Shown here: positions 26,971-36,867 of the stretch, piece after piece
Position numbering within the stretch: position 1 is the first letter of the stretch
Layout of the letters: every line of letters starts with the position of its first letter
From: Hyphomicrobium sp.
GTDB lineage: Bacteria > Pseudomonadota > Alphaproteobacteria > Rhizobiales > Hyphomicrobiaceae
Assembly: GCA_016793445.1 (NCBI GenBank)
Contig: JAEUME010000016.1
Coordinates: forward strand, 186,001-250,000
Reading direction: 5' to 3'
DNA: 64,000 nt
Notes under the pieces: generated by a model
What the model was told of the DNA's origin: nothing
Seen by the model: only the letters and a program-made list of their open reading frames with translations
Databases searched by the model: none
Made by a program: the position numbers and the translations under genes

Positions 26971-28496
26971 CAATAAGCTCCCATGCGCGGCTTGTCGTTC
27001 TTGACCTTGACGCCGCCGAACAGATTGACCTTCTTGTCGCTCGGCATGCAGCCGTCGCCGAACGAGAAGCCGCACTCGCCGCGCAGCTCGTAGGCGTCCT
27101 GAGTCACCTCGCGATGCGAGGTCGGAATGACGAAGCGATCCTCGTAGTTGGCGATCGCCATCACGTGATACATTTCCTCGATCTGACGGCTGCTGAGCCC
27201 GACATTGCGTGCGAGCGCCTCGTCGATGACGCCGTCGATGGTCTTGCGCCGCATATAGGCGCGCATGGCGAGCATGCGCTGAAGTCCCGTTGCAACAGGC
27301 CGCTCGTCACCCGCCGTGAGAAGGTTCGCGAGGTAGCGCAGCGGAATTCGCAGCGACTTCACATCCGGCATGCCGCTGTCCGTGCCCATTTTTCCGGCCT
27401 CTGCCGCGGCTGTGATCGGAGAAAGCGGCGGCACGTACCAAACCATAGGCAGCGTGCGATATTCCGGGTGCAGCGGGAAAGCGACCTTCCACTCCATCGC
27501 CATCTTCCAGATCGGCGATTTGCGTGCCGCATCGAGCCAAGCCTCGGGAATGCCGTTGGCACGCGCTCGCTCAATCACCAGCGGATTTGCAGGATCGAGG
27601 AAGATCTTGAGCTGGGCCTCGTAGAGATCCTGCTCGCCGGGAACACTCGCCGCCGCCTCAATCTGGTCGGCATCATACAGCACGACGCCCAGATAGCGGA
27701 TGCGGCCGACGCAGGTCTCTGAGCACACGGTCGGTTGGCCCGCCTCGATGCGTGGATAGCACAGGATGCACTTTTCGCTCTTGCCGCTCGACCAGTTGAA
27801 ATAAATCTTCTTGTAAGGGCAGCCTGAGACGCACATGCGCCAGCCGCGGCACTTCTCCTGGTCGATGAGAACGATGCCGTCCTCCTCGCGCTTGTAGATC
27901 GCGCCCGAGGGGCACGCTGCCGCGCATGCCGGATTGAGACAGTGCTCGCACAACCGCGGCAGGTACATCATGAAGGTGTTCTCGAACTGGCCGTAAATCT
28001 CCTTCTCGACGCCCTCGAAGTTCTGGTCCTGGGAGCGCTTTGCAAACTCGCCGCCTAGGATCTCTTCCCAGTTCGGCCCCCACTCGATTTTCTCCATGCG
28101 CTCGCCGGTGATCAGCGAGCGCGGGCGGGCCGTCGGGAATGCCTGCAATTCCGGCGCCTTCTGGAGATGGTCGTAGTCGAAGGTGAAGGGCTCATAGTAA
28201 TCGTCGATTTCCGGCATGTGCGGATTGGCGAAGATGTTCGCGAGAATCCGCCATTTGGATCCGAGCCGCGGCTCGATCTTGCCGTTCTGCTTCCTGACCC
28301 AGCCGCCCTTCCAGTGGTTTTGGTTCTCCCAATCCTTTGGAAAGCCGATACCCGGCTTCGTCTCGACATTGTTGAACCAAGCGTATTCCATGCCTTCGCG
28401 GTTGGTCCATACGTTCTTGCAGGTGACGGAGCACGTGTGGCAGCCGATGCACTTGTCGAGGTTCAAGACCATCGCGATCTGAGCGCGAACTTTCAT
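26970..28496 (-). CDS. narH: Respiratory nitrate reductase beta subunit
   Basis: Iron-sulphur subunit carrying electrons from NarI to NarG. Four cysteine clusters are visible: CIGCHTCSVTC near residue 16, CEHCLNPACAAACPSG near 180, CRGWRMCVSGCPYKK near 215 (the Trp in place of one Cys marks the [3Fe-4S] cluster) and the later CILCYPRIEAGQPTVCSETC. 508 aa, normal. Begins 15 bases after narG on the same strand. Confidence 0.97.
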   Translation of the reverse strand: MKVRAQIAMVLNLDKCIGCHTCSVTCKNVWTNREGMEYAWFNNVETKPGIGFPKDWENQNHWKGGWVRKQNGKIEPRLGSKWRILANIFANPHMPEIDDYYEPFTFDYDHLQKAPELQAFPTARPRSLITGERMEKIEWGPNWEEILGGEFAKRSQDQNFEGVEKEIYGQFENTFMMYLPRLCEHCLNPACAAACPSGAIYKREEDGIVLIDQEKCRGWRMCVSGCPYKKIYFNWSSGKSEKCILCYPRIEAGQPTVCSETCVGRIRYLGVVLYDADQIEAAASVPGEQDLYEAQLKIFLDPANPLVIERARANGIPEAWLDAARKSPIWKMAMEWKVAFPLHPEYRTLPMVWYVPPLSPITAAAEAGKMGTDSGMPDVKSLRIPLRYLANLLTAGDERPVATGLQRMLAMRAYMRRKTIDGVIDEALARNVGLSSRQIEEMYHVMAIANYEDRFVIPTSHREVTQDAYELRGECGFSFGDGCMPSDKKVNLFGGVKVKNDKPRMGAY

Positions 28497-28511
28497 TTGT
28501 TATGCCTCCTG

Positions 28512-31500
28512 TCACTCGGCTGCGACCGGACTGGAGCCCTCGTAGGGACCCTCGAGCCAGTCGACATTCGCGAGCTTGCGCACCGCCACGAACTCGTCGC
28601 GGTTGGTGCCGATGGTGCCGTAATAGTTAAAGCCGTAAGCGAGCTGGACGTAGCCGCCGATCATGTGCGTCGGCTTCACAACCACACGCGTCACGGAGTT
28701 GTGGATGCCGCCCCGTTGGCCCGTCATCTCAGAGCCTGGCACATTCACGATCTTCTCCTGCGCGTGATACATGAAGACGGTTCCGTCCTTCATGCGCTGT
28801 GAGACGACGGCGCGGGCAACGAGCGCGCCGTTGGCGTTGTAGGCCTCGACCCAGTCGTTATCGACGATGCCGACGGCCTTTGCATCGTTCTCCGACAACC
28901 AGACAATAGGACCTCCGCGTGACAGCGTCAGCATCAGCAGGTTGTCGGTGTACGTCGAATGGATGCCCCATTTCTGGTGCGGCGTGATGAAGTTCAAAAC
29001 AATCTCGCGGTTGCCGTTCGGCTTTAGTCCCTGCACGGCCTTCACCGCTTTAAGATCGAGCGGCGGACGGTAGACGCAGAAGCCTTCTCCGAAAGCGCGC
29101 ATCCACAGGTGATCCTGGTAAAGCTGCTGGCGGCCGGTGAGCGTGCGCCACGGGATGAGCTCGTGCACGTTCGTGTAACCGGCGTTATAGCAGACCTTCT
29201 CGCTCTCGAGGCCCGACCACGTCGGTGCCGAAATGATCTTTCTGGGCTGGGCAACGACATCGCGGAAGCGGATCTTCTCGTCTTCCTTCACGATCGCCAA
29301 GTGCACGTGATCGCGTCCGGTTGTTTTCGATAACGCGGCCCACGACTTCACCGCGACCTCGCCATTTGTCTCCGGGGCCAGCATCAGCAGCGTCTCGGCA
29401 GCATCTATGTCGGTTTCGATGCGCGCGAGCCCCTTTGTCGGTCCGTCGTCCGTCACCGTGCCACTGAGAGCCCTCAAGTTCTCGACTTCGTGTTCTGTCT
29501 TCCAGGCGATTCCCTTGACGCCGTTGCCGACCTTCTCCATGAGCGGCCCAAGCGCCGTGAAGCGCTTGTAGACGTTCGGGTAGTCGCGCTCGACGACCGT
29601 GACGGCCGGCATCGTCTTCCCCGGAACGGGTTCGCACTCGCCCTTCTTCCAGTCCTTGGGCTCGAAGGCCTGGGCGATCTCGGCGGGCGCATCGTGCATG
29701 ATCGGCGTCAGCACGACATCCTTCTCCACGCCAAGCACTTCGGGTGCGACACGCGAGAATGCCTTGGCGATGGCCTTGTAGATCTCCCAGTCGGACTTTG
29801 CTTCCCACACCGGATCAACCGCGTTGGTCAGCGGATGGATGAAAGGATGCATGTCGGAGGTGTTGAGATCGTTCTTTTCGTACCAGGTAGCTGTCGGCAG
29901 CACGATGTCGGAATACACACACGTTGTCGACATGCGGAAGTCGAGCGTAACGAGCAGATCGAGTTTGCCCCGCGCCGCCTCATCGCGCCACACGACCTCC
30001 TTGGGCTTCTCGCGGCCCTCCTGCCCCAGATCCTTGCCAAGCACGCCGTGCGACGTGCCAAGCAAATGTTTGAGGAAATATTCGTGTCCCTTGCCGGATG
30101 AGCCAAGCAGGTTGGAACGCCACACGAACATGTTGCGCGGGAAGTTCTGCGGCGCATCCGGATCTTCCCATGCGAATTTCAGCTCGCCGGACTTCAACGC
30201 CTTCGCCACGTAGGCGGGCGGTTCCATGCCGGCCGCGGCTGCGCGCTTGGCAATGTCGAGCGGATTCTGCTCCAGCGTCGGATAGGCCGGCAGCCAGCCC
30301 ATGCGGATCGCGCGGATATTGTGATCGAGGATTGTGCTGTCCCACGGGCCCGGCGGCGCCGTCGGCGAGAGAATGTCGCGCGTCTGCATCGTCTCGTAGC
30401 GCCATTGGCTGCTGTGCGTGTAGAAGAACGATGTTGAGTTCTGCTGGCGCGGCGGGCGGCCCCAGTCGAGTGCAAAGGCGAGAGGCGCCCAACCGGCCTG
30501 GGGCCTCAGCTTCTCCTGGCCGACATAGTGCGACCAGCCACCACCCGATTGGCCGACGCAACCGCACATGACGAGCATGTTGATCGCGCCGCGATAGTTC
30601 ATATCGCAGTGGTACCAGTGGTTCATGGCAGCGCCGATGATGATCATCGAACGGCCGTTGGTCTTCTCGGCATTGGTTGCAAACTCGCGCGCGACCTGAA
30701 TGATCTTGTCGCGGGAAACGCCTGTGATCTTCTCTGCCCAGGCCGGCGTATAGGGCGTGTCGTCGTCGTGGGACTTCGCGACGTTGCTGCCGCCGAAGCC
30801 ACGGTCAACGCCATAGTTGGCAAGAAAGAGATCATGCACTGTGGCAACGAGCGCCTCCCCGTCGGTGAGGCGCAGCTTCTTGACAGGAATCCGCCGATCA
30901 AGAACGCTCTCATGCCCGGTATGCGTGAAGTGCTCGTGCTCGATGTTGCCGAAATACGGGAACGCCACATCGGCGAACTCGTCTTTCACATCGGCCAGCG
31001 ACAGCCGCAACACTGTCTCGGCTCCGCCCGACTCCTTCTCCTCTATGTTCCACTTGCCCTGCTCGCCCCAGCGGAAGCCGACGGAACCGTTCGGCACCAC
31101 GATCTTGCCCGAGATCTCATCGAACGCGACCGTCTTCCATTCGGGGTTGTTCTTCTCGCCCAGCGCCGCATCGAAGTCGGACGCACGCAGGAAGCGGTCG
31201 GGAACGAGCTTGCCGTCTTGGGCGACAAGTTTCACCAGCAGCGGCATATCACTGTACTGGCGGACATAGTCGCGGAAATATTTCACCTGCCGGTCGACGT
31301 GATATTCCTTCAGGATCACATGCCCCATCGCCATGGCAAGTGCTGCATCCGTGCCCTGCTTGACGCTGAGCCAGATGTCGCCGAATTTTGCCGCTTCCGA
31401 ATAATCCGGGCAGATGACGGCCGACTTGGCGCCGCGATAGCGCGCCTCCGTGTAGAAGTGCGCGTCGGGTGTCCGCGTCTGCGGCACGTTCGAGCCCCAC

Positions 31501-32252
31501 AGGATGATGAAGCCCGAGTTGTACCAATCGGCGCTCTCGGGAACGTCAGTCTGCTCACCCCATGTCTGCGGACTCGACGGCGGCAGGTCGCAATACCAGT
31601 CGTAGAACGACATGCACACGCCGCCGATAAGCGACAGGTAGCGCGAACCCGCCGCATACGAGACCATCGACATGGCCGGAATCGGCGAAAAACCGATGAT
31701 GCGATCGGGCCCGTGGGTCTTGGCGGTATAAGCATTGGCCGCGGCGATGATCTCAGTGATCTCATCCCAATTGCCGCGCACGAAGCCGCCGTGGCCGCGC
31801 ACCTGCACATAATCGTTCCGCTTCGCAGGGTTCTGGACGATCGACTTCCAGGCCGCGACCGGTGCCAGCGTTTTGCGCGCCTCCCGCCAGTGCCGCAGGA
31901 GTCGTGAGCGGATCAGCGGATATTTCACGCGGTTGCCGGAATACAGATACCAACTGTAACTCGCACCCCGCGAGCACCCGCGCGGCTCATGGTTGGGCAG
32001 ATCCGGGCGTGTGCGCGGGTAATCCGTCTGCTGCGTCTCCCACGTGACGATGCCGCCCTTCACATAGATCTTCCACGAGCACGACCCCGTACAGTTGGCA
32101 CCGTGCGTGGAGCGCACGATCTTGTCGTGCTGCCAGCGCTTGCGATAGCCATCCTCCCAGCTGCGGTCTTCGCTCGAGGCGTAGCCGTGGCCGTTGGCGA
32201 ACGGTTCGTTGGTTTTGCGGAAGAACGTCAATCGGTCGATGAAATGGCTCAT
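28512..32252 (-). CDS. narG: Respiratory nitrate reductase alpha subunit
   Basis: Catalytic molybdenum bis-MGD subunit that reduces nitrate to nitrite on the cytoplasmic face. The FS0 cluster motif with its His ligand is at HGANCTGSCSWK, then VTWETQQTDYP, PNHEPRGCSRGASYSW, and MSMVSYAAG with the Asp-ligand region further on. There is no Tat signal, as usual for NarG. Start taken at ATG 32250-32252 (MSHFIDRL, 1246 aa); 11 further codons upstream are open. Lies 29 bases after narK. Confidence 0.97.
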   Translation of the reverse strand: MSHFIDRLTFFRKTNEPFANGHGYASSEDRSWEDGYRKRWQHDKIVRSTHGANCTGSCSWKIYVKGGIVTWETQQTDYPRTRPDLPNHEPRGCSRGASYSWYLYSGNRVKYPLIRSRLLRHWREARKTLAPVAAWKSIVQNPAKRNDYVQVRGHGGFVRGNWDEITEIIAAANAYTAKTHGPDRIIGFSPIPAMSMVSYAAGSRYLSLIGGVCMSFYDWYCDLPPSSPQTWGEQTDVPESADWYNSGFIILWGSNVPQTRTPDAHFYTEARYRGAKSAVICPDYSEAAKFGDIWLSVKQGTDAALAMAMGHVILKEYHVDRQVKYFRDYVRQYSDMPLLVKLVAQDGKLVPDRFLRASDFDAALGEKNNPEWKTVAFDEISGKIVVPNGSVGFRWGEQGKWNIEEKESGGAETVLRLSLADVKDEFADVAFPYFGNIEHEHFTHTGHESVLDRRIPVKKLRLTDGEALVATVHDLFLANYGVDRGFGGSNVAKSHDDDTPYTPAWAEKITGVSRDKIIQVAREFATNAEKTNGRSMIIIGAAMNHWYHCDMNYRGAINMLVMCGCVGQSGGGWSHYVGQEKLRPQAGWAPLAFALDWGRPPRQQNSTSFFYTHSSQWRYETMQTRDILSPTAPPGPWDSTILDHNIRAIRMGWLPAYPTLEQNPLDIAKRAAAAGMEPPAYVAKALKSGELKFAWEDPDAPQNFPRNMFVWRSNLLGSSGKGHEYFLKHLLGTSHGVLGKDLGQEGREKPKEVVWRDEAARGKLDLLVTLDFRMSTTCVYSDIVLPTATWYEKNDLNTSDMHPFIHPLTNAVDPVWEAKSDWEIYKAIAKAFSRVAPEVLGVEKDVVLTPIMHDAPAEIAQAFEPKDWKKGECEPVPGKTMPAVTVVERDYPNVYKRFTALGPLMEKVGNGVKGIAWKTEHEVENLRALSGTVTDDGPTKGLARIETDIDAAETLLMLAPETNGEVAVKSWAALSKTTGRDHVHLAIVKEDEKIRFRDVVAQPRKIISAPTWSGLESEKVCYNAGYTNVHELIPWRTLTGRQQLYQDHLWMRAFGEGFCVYRPPLDLKAVKAVQGLKPNGNREIVLNFITPHQKWGIHSTYTDNLLMLTLSRGGPIVWLSENDAKAVGIVDNDWVEAYNANGALVARAVVSQRMKDGTVFMYHAQEKIVNVPGSEMTGQRGGIHNSVTRVVVKPTHMIGGYVQLAYGFNYYGTIGTNRDEFVAVRKLANVDWLEGPYEGSSPVAAE

Positions 32253-32281
32253 GAGCGTAATCTCGTTTCTTGCATCCGGCT

Positions 32282-35038
32282 TCAAGTGGCGGGGTTGAGG
32301 GTGGGTGTCGAGGCCGGCGGGCCGCCGCGCTCGACATCAAACAGCAACCCGCCACGGCGTGTGTAGAACCACCAGGTGATGGCGATGCAGCTCGCGTAGA
32401 AGGCGAGGAAGCAATAAAGCGCGAGCGCGGGGCTTCCAGTTGCAGCGATCGAGGAGCCGAAGCTCTTCGGAATGAAGAAGGCGCCGTAAGCAGCAATCGC
32501 CGAAGTGAAGCCGATAATGGCGGCTGCCTCCTTATCCGATTGCCGGACGCGGTCCGCCTCCGTCATACCCGTTTGGAGCCGCGCGACCTCCTTGCGCATG
32601 ATTGCGGGAATCATCTGGAAGGTCGACGCGTTGCCGACTCCGGAAGCGGCAAACAGGAACAGGAAGCTTGCAAAGAATACCGGGAATGCGGAAGGGTTGC
32701 CCTTCATGCTGATGGCGTAGAGCACGCCGAGCACGCCAAGGCACATCGCGACGAAGACCCAGAAGGTGATGCGTCCCCCGCCGATGCGGTCGGTGGGTTT
32801 GCCGGCTGCGGCGCGCGCAACCGCACCGACCAGCGGTCCAAGGAAGGCGTACTGCAACACGTTGACTTCCGGGAACAGGATCTTGGCGAGGAGAGGGAAC
32901 GCCGCCGAGAAGCCGATGAACGATCCGAACGTGCCGGTGTAAAGCAAGCACATGATCCAGTTGTGACTGCGCTGGAAGATGACGGACTGGTCGGCGAAAC
33001 TCGCCTTCATGCTTGCAATGTCGTCCATGCCGAACCACGCTGCGAAGGCCGAGGCGACGATGAACGGCACGAACACATAGCCGGCATTTTGCAGCCAGAG
33101 TGTCGTGGTAACGCCATCGACGGTACCCGTCTGGGGATCGCCTCCGAGCCAGCCGAAGACGCCGGTCGTAATGGCGAGCGGTACGACGAATTGCACGACG
33201 CTGACGCCGAGATTGCCCAGTCCAGCGTTGATCGCGAGCGCGTTTCCTTTCTCTGCCTTCGGGAAGAAGAAGGAAATGTTGGCCATCGAGGAGGCGAAGT
33301 TGCCGCCACCGAAGCCGCACAACAGCGCGAGCGTGAGGAAGATCCAGTAGGGCGTATCCGGGTTCTGCACCGCATAGCCCATGCCGAGAGCGGGAATGAG
33401 CAGCGACCACGTTGCAAGCGTGGTCCACAGCCGGCCACCGAACATCGCCGGCATGAAGCTGTAGAAAATCCGCAACGTCGCGCCCGACAGACCCGGCATC
33501 GAGGCCAGCCAGAATAGCTGGTCGTTGGTGAACTTGAACCCAACGCTCGGCAGCTTCGCCACAACAACGGACCACACCATCCAGACTGCGAACGACAGCA
33601 ACAGGCACGGCACCGAGATCCACAGGTTGCGCTGTGCAATCGCGCGGCCGGTCTGCTGCCAGAACCCGCGATCCTCCGGACGCCAATCCTGAATGGCGCC
33701 GGTCGGCGCGTGCTGCTGGGCTTCGCCATGGACCGGCGCGAGTTCCGGGAATGGAGGCAGCTGCGAAGCAGGAACGCCGGCTGCGGCGGCTTCGGCTTCC
33801 ATGGCGCGCACGGCAAAGTGCATCCAAACGAGCGCCGATGTGACGACTAAGAAAAGCAGCCAGAAGCAGCTCTGCCAAATACCGGTGAGATCGTTGAGCG
33901 CGCCGAACGCGATCGGAAGCAAGAAGCCACCGAGGCCTCCGACGAGTCCGACGACGCCGCCCACCGCGCCGACGCGGTCGGGATAGTAAACCGGAATGTG
34001 CTTGTAAACGGCGGCCTTGCCCAGACTCATGAAGAAGCCGAGCACGAACGCCACGACGATGAATGCCGGCAAAGACATGCGCGTCGAGAACTCGACCGGT
34101 CCGTGGATGCCTTCCAGAACATAGTGCGTGGGGGGATAGGACAACAGGAACGTACAGGCGATGGAAACCAGGAAGGTCCAATACATAATGGTGCGGGCAC
34201 CGTAGCGGTCGGATAGGTGGCCGCCGTAGGCGCGGAAGATCGATGCCGGAATCGAATAGGCGGCCCCGATCATACCGGCCGTGGCAATGTCGAGACCGTA
34301 AACGCCGATCAGGTAGCGCGGCAGCCACAGCGCCAACGCCACGAAGCCGCCGAAGACGAAGAAATAGTAGAGCGAGAACCGCCAGACCTGCACGTTGGCG
34401 AGCGGCTCAAGCATGGCCGACAACGACTCGGGTTTCGCCCCGGTGGCACGGCGCCGGGCCAGATCGGGATCATCCGACGTGAAGAGGTAGAAAATGACGG
34501 CGATAAGCGCAAGCGCGGCGGCCCAAACGAGGGCGACGGTCTTCCAGCCGTAAGCGATCATGATGACGGGTGCTGCAAATTTCGTTACCGCCGCACCGAC
34601 GTTGCCGGCGCCGAAGATGCCGAGCGCCATGCCCTGCTTTTCTTTCGGAAACCACTTGGAGACGTACGCAACACCGACCGAAAACGAGCCGCCGGCAATG
34701 CCGACGCCGAGCGCGGCAAGAAGGAACGTTGGGTAGCTGTAAGCCTGCGTGAGCAGCACCGTCATCACGGCCGCCGACAGCATCGTGAACGTGTAGACTA
34801 AGCGCCCGCCGTACTGGTCGGCCCAGATGCCCAGGATCAGGCGGATCAGCGATCCCGTCAGGATCGGCGTGCCGACGAGAAGCCCAAATTCCGTTTCGCT
34901 TAGTCCCAGATCCTTTTTGATCTGGAGTCCGATGATGGCGAAGATCGTCCAGACCGCAAAACAGACGGTGAAAGCGATGGTCGAAAGCCACAACGCCCGC
35001 TTCTGGTCTGACGGGCTTGGACTGCCTAATGGCATCAT
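32282..35038 (-). CDS. narK: Fused NarK1-NarK2 nitrate/nitrite transporter
   Basis: 918 aa with two complete MFS domains, about 24 helices in all: residues ~15-430 are NarK1-like (nitrate/proton symport type) and ~470-910 NarK2-like (nitrate/nitrite antiport type), joined by a hydrophilic linker rich in Glu, Ala and Pro. Such fusions are known from Paracoccus and relatives. NNP-family signatures are present in both halves (GLGGFLLPIAFG region and GFGGGNFASSMANISFFFP). I start at the first of two ATGs (35036-35038) behind AAGGGGGA. It is the first gene of the nar operon and has a perfect FNR-type box 70 bases upstream. Confidence 0.94.
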   Translation of the reverse strand: MMPLGSPSPSDQKRALWLSTIAFTVCFAVWTIFAIIGLQIKKDLGLSETEFGLLVGTPILTGSLIRLILGIWADQYGGRLVYTFTMLSAAVMTVLLTQAYSYPTFLLAALGVGIAGGSFSVGVAYVSKWFPKEKQGMALGIFGAGNVGAAVTKFAAPVIMIAYGWKTVALVWAAALALIAVIFYLFTSDDPDLARRRATGAKPESLSAMLEPLANVQVWRFSLYYFFVFGGFVALALWLPRYLIGVYGLDIATAGMIGAAYSIPASIFRAYGGHLSDRYGARTIMYWTFLVSIACTFLLSYPPTHYVLEGIHGPVEFSTRMSLPAFIVVAFVLGFFMSLGKAAVYKHIPVYYPDRVGAVGGVVGLVGGLGGFLLPIAFGALNDLTGIWQSCFWLLFLVVTSALVWMHFAVRAMEAEAAAAGVPASQLPPFPELAPVHGEAQQHAPTGAIQDWRPEDRGFWQQTGRAIAQRNLWISVPCLLLSFAVWMVWSVVVAKLPSVGFKFTNDQLFWLASMPGLSGATLRIFYSFMPAMFGGRLWTTLATWSLLIPALGMGYAVQNPDTPYWIFLTLALLCGFGGGNFASSMANISFFFPKAEKGNALAINAGLGNLGVSVVQFVVPLAITTGVFGWLGGDPQTGTVDGVTTTLWLQNAGYVFVPFIVASAFAAWFGMDDIASMKASFADQSVIFQRSHNWIMCLLYTGTFGSFIGFSAAFPLLAKILFPEVNVLQYAFLGPLVGAVARAAAGKPTDRIGGGRITFWVFVAMCLGVLGVLYAISMKGNPSAFPVFFASFLFLFAASGVGNASTFQMIPAIMRKEVARLQTGMTEADRVRQSDKEAAAIIGFTSAIAAYGAFFIPKSFGSSIAATGSPALALYCFLAFYASCIAITWWFYTRRGGLLFDVERGGPPASTPTLNPAT

Positions 35039-35107
35039 GGAGAAGTCCCCCTTCGCGTACATCTTTTTTCAGGAGGAGACCCTTTCCCGAGCCTACAGCG
35101 GACTTAT

Positions 35108-35121
35108 TTGACGGCCGTCAA
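35108..35121. promoter_or_regulatory. FNR/NNR-type binding site between narK and narR-like gene
   Basis: TTGACGGCCGTCAA is a perfect palindrome of the Crp/Fnr class used in alphaproteobacterial nitrogen-oxide regulation (TTGAC-N4-GTCAA; FNR consensus TTGAT-N4-ATCAA). Its centre is about 77 bases before the narK start and about 170 before the divergent regulator, so it could control both. Confidence 0.8.
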
Positions 35122-35287
35122 AATGTTGGCATGAAATGGCATTTTCAAGCGATGCAGAGATACAAGTCACGCGCCACTCCGCAATCAAGCAAGCGCTGTC
35201 CGGTTGTTATGCAATTTTCTGCATGATATATGTCAATTCTGCTCATGCGGCCCTGGCTTAAAATTGTCACAAAGGATGGAGGGTGTT

Positions 35288-35986
35288 GTGCGTACGCAAG
35301 ATATTGAAGCAGTACGAGAGCAACGCATCTTCTCAGGCGTTGATCCTAACTGTGTGGACGATATGCTCCACGCTTCGTTCTTGCAGCGCTTTCCGCCCCA
35401 TGTGGAGCTTGTCAGCGAAGGCGAGCCTGCGGACTTTCTGTATGTCGTTATCGAGGGGCAGGTCGAAGTTTTTGCTCGATATTGCGATCGGGAAACGACC
35501 ATCTCCGTCCTTGGACCGGGAAGTTGCTTCATCACGGCCGCCGTTGTGCTCGACCGGGTGTATTTGAAATCTGTCCGATCGCTCACCAATGCGCGCACCC
35601 TTTTGATTCCCGCGGCCGCCATACGCCGTTGCTTCGCGCAGGATGCCGCCTTTGCCCGCGCGCTTGCCACAGATCTCGCGCTCGCCTATCGCTCGGTCGT
35701 CAAGGACCTGAAGAACCAGAAACTGAGATCCGGCATCGAGCGGCTCGCCAACTGGCTGCTCGTGGCGCATGCCGAATTCGGCTCCGCCCCCAGCTTCAAA
35801 TTGCCATTTGAGAAGAAAATTCTTGCAGCTCGGCTCGGCATGGCGCCTGAGGTTCTGTCACGCGCCTTCGCAACGCTCGCAGCCTACCAAGTGCGCGTGA
35901 CCGGCTGCAATGTCGAGATCGGCGACCTTGACGCTCTGCACAAGCTGGCACGACCGATGCCAACAATCGACGACGCCTCGATTTAA
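35288..35986 (+). CDS. Crp/Fnr-family regulator, NarR-like
   Basis: Transcription factor with an N-terminal cNMP-binding-like beta barrel (PPHVELVSEGEPADFLYVVIEGQVEVFA) and a C-terminal winged helix. The recognition helix reads PEVLSRAFATL, with the E-x-x-S-R set of FNR-type proteins that read TTGA half-sites, matching the box at 35108. It lacks the N-terminal cysteine cluster of FNR. A regulator divergent from narK, as here, is NarR in Paracoccus, where it is needed for nar expression with nitrate or nitrite. Start taken at GTG 35288 behind GGAGGG (232 aa); ATG 35276 is an alternative. Confidence 0.85.
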   Translation: MRTQDIEAVREQRIFSGVDPNCVDDMLHASFLQRFPPHVELVSEGEPADFLYVVIEGQVEVFARYCDRETTISVLGPGSCFITAAVVLDRVYLKSVRSLTNARTLLIPAAAIRRCFAQDAAFARALATDLALAYRSVVKDLKNQKLRSGIERLANWLLVAHAEFGSAPSFKLPFEKKILAARLGMAPEVLSRAFATLAAYQVRVTGCNVEIGDLDALHKLARPMPTIDDASI

Positions 35987-36064
35987 GTTTTAAGTGACGT
36001 AAGGCGCCGGATTGGAAACAGCTTCAAGGTGATGGTTTGGCATACTCGCTGAAGATTGGAAATC

Positions 36065-36844
36065 TCATGCTTGAGCTTCTCGGCAGTGCCGAGCATCCAG
36101 GATTCTTGTGATCCTTGCGTCACTGGCAGAAGCTTGTTGACAATAGACTGAGTCCAGGAATGACCCGGGCTCGGGATGGTCGATACGCGGATCGTTAGTC
36201 AGGCGGAATTTCTCGTGCCACAAGTGAAGGAAGGGTTGGCCATTAAGTCGACGAACCGTCTCAACGTATCCAGCTGTCGTGACCGGCAATAAATGTTCAG
36301 TATGATAGATTGGGTAGGCGATCGCCCGAGGCGACGTGAGATCTTCAAGTCCGAGGCTCTGCACCAGCCGCGTTACCAAATGAGGACCACACTGCCCCCA
36401 CTTTATATCTTTACCCGCCGCTTCGGCCTCATGAAAAGCCTGTTCGGCTAGGGCATGTCCGGCTGGCACTTTGAGGATTGCGCTGCAGATCCAATTGGTA
36501 TCTTGCCACCCCCAGAAGGTATCAGTGGACGGAACGTCGCTGGACATGCAGACAACGTCGGTATCGACCCACCAGCCGCCATTACGACGCAGCAAGTCGT
36601 AACGGAAAAGATTGGAGAACGCCGAGACGCTCCCTTGGCTTCCGTTCGGCTGCCGATAATAGAACACACGGTCGGACGACAGAATTCTGCCGGCATCGAG
36701 CAGCTGGGCTCCAGCCGGTAGCTCCAGTAGCTCCGAATACGAATAAAGATGGTAGTCGTGCCCGTGATCGAGAAAAGATTTGATAGATAGAGCCACGAAT
36801 TTAGGCAATCTCTCACCATGCCAGAAGCTTTGAAACAGCGCCAT
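36065..36844 (-). CDS. Glycosyltransferase with DXD motif (capsular/OCH1-like)
   Basis: 259 aa. Recognised from FQSFWHGERLPKFVALSIKSFLDHGHDYHLYSY, a start typical of Gly_transf_sug/OCH1-like enzymes, from FSNLFRYDLLRRNGGWWVDTDVVC, where DTD is the metal-binding DXD, and from the later W-G-Q-CGPHL segment that ends the catalytic domain. Acts probably on a sugar chain of the surface polysaccharide. Base composition is visibly lower in G+C than the nar and RNA repair neighbours. It lies 23 bases after the family 2 glycosyltransferase, same strand. Confidence 0.82.
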   Translation of the reverse strand: MALFQSFWHGERLPKFVALSIKSFLDHGHDYHLYSYSELLELPAGAQLLDAGRILSSDRVFYYRQPNGSQGSVSAFSNLFRYDLLRRNGGWWVDTDVVCMSSDVPSTDTFWGWQDTNWICSAILKVPAGHALAEQAFHEAEAAGKDIKWGQCGPHLVTRLVQSLGLEDLTSPRAIAYPIYHTEHLLPVTTAGYVETVRRLNGQPFLHLWHEKFRLTNDPRIDHPEPGSFLDSVYCQQASASDARITRILDARHCREAQA

Positions 36845-36867
36845 GCCTGTTAATCCCCGACTACCGC

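Noticed and set aside
32532..34328. A 598-residue frame inside narK in another reading frame
   Set aside because: Arg-rich, no membrane pattern or motifs, and the narK frame covers it with clear MFS signatures.
35204..35275. Cysteine-rich N-terminal extension of the Crp/Fnr regulator that could be an FeS cluster
   Set aside because: It needs a TTG start without a ribosome site and the cysteine spacing does not match FNR. Starts at 35276 or 35288 are better.
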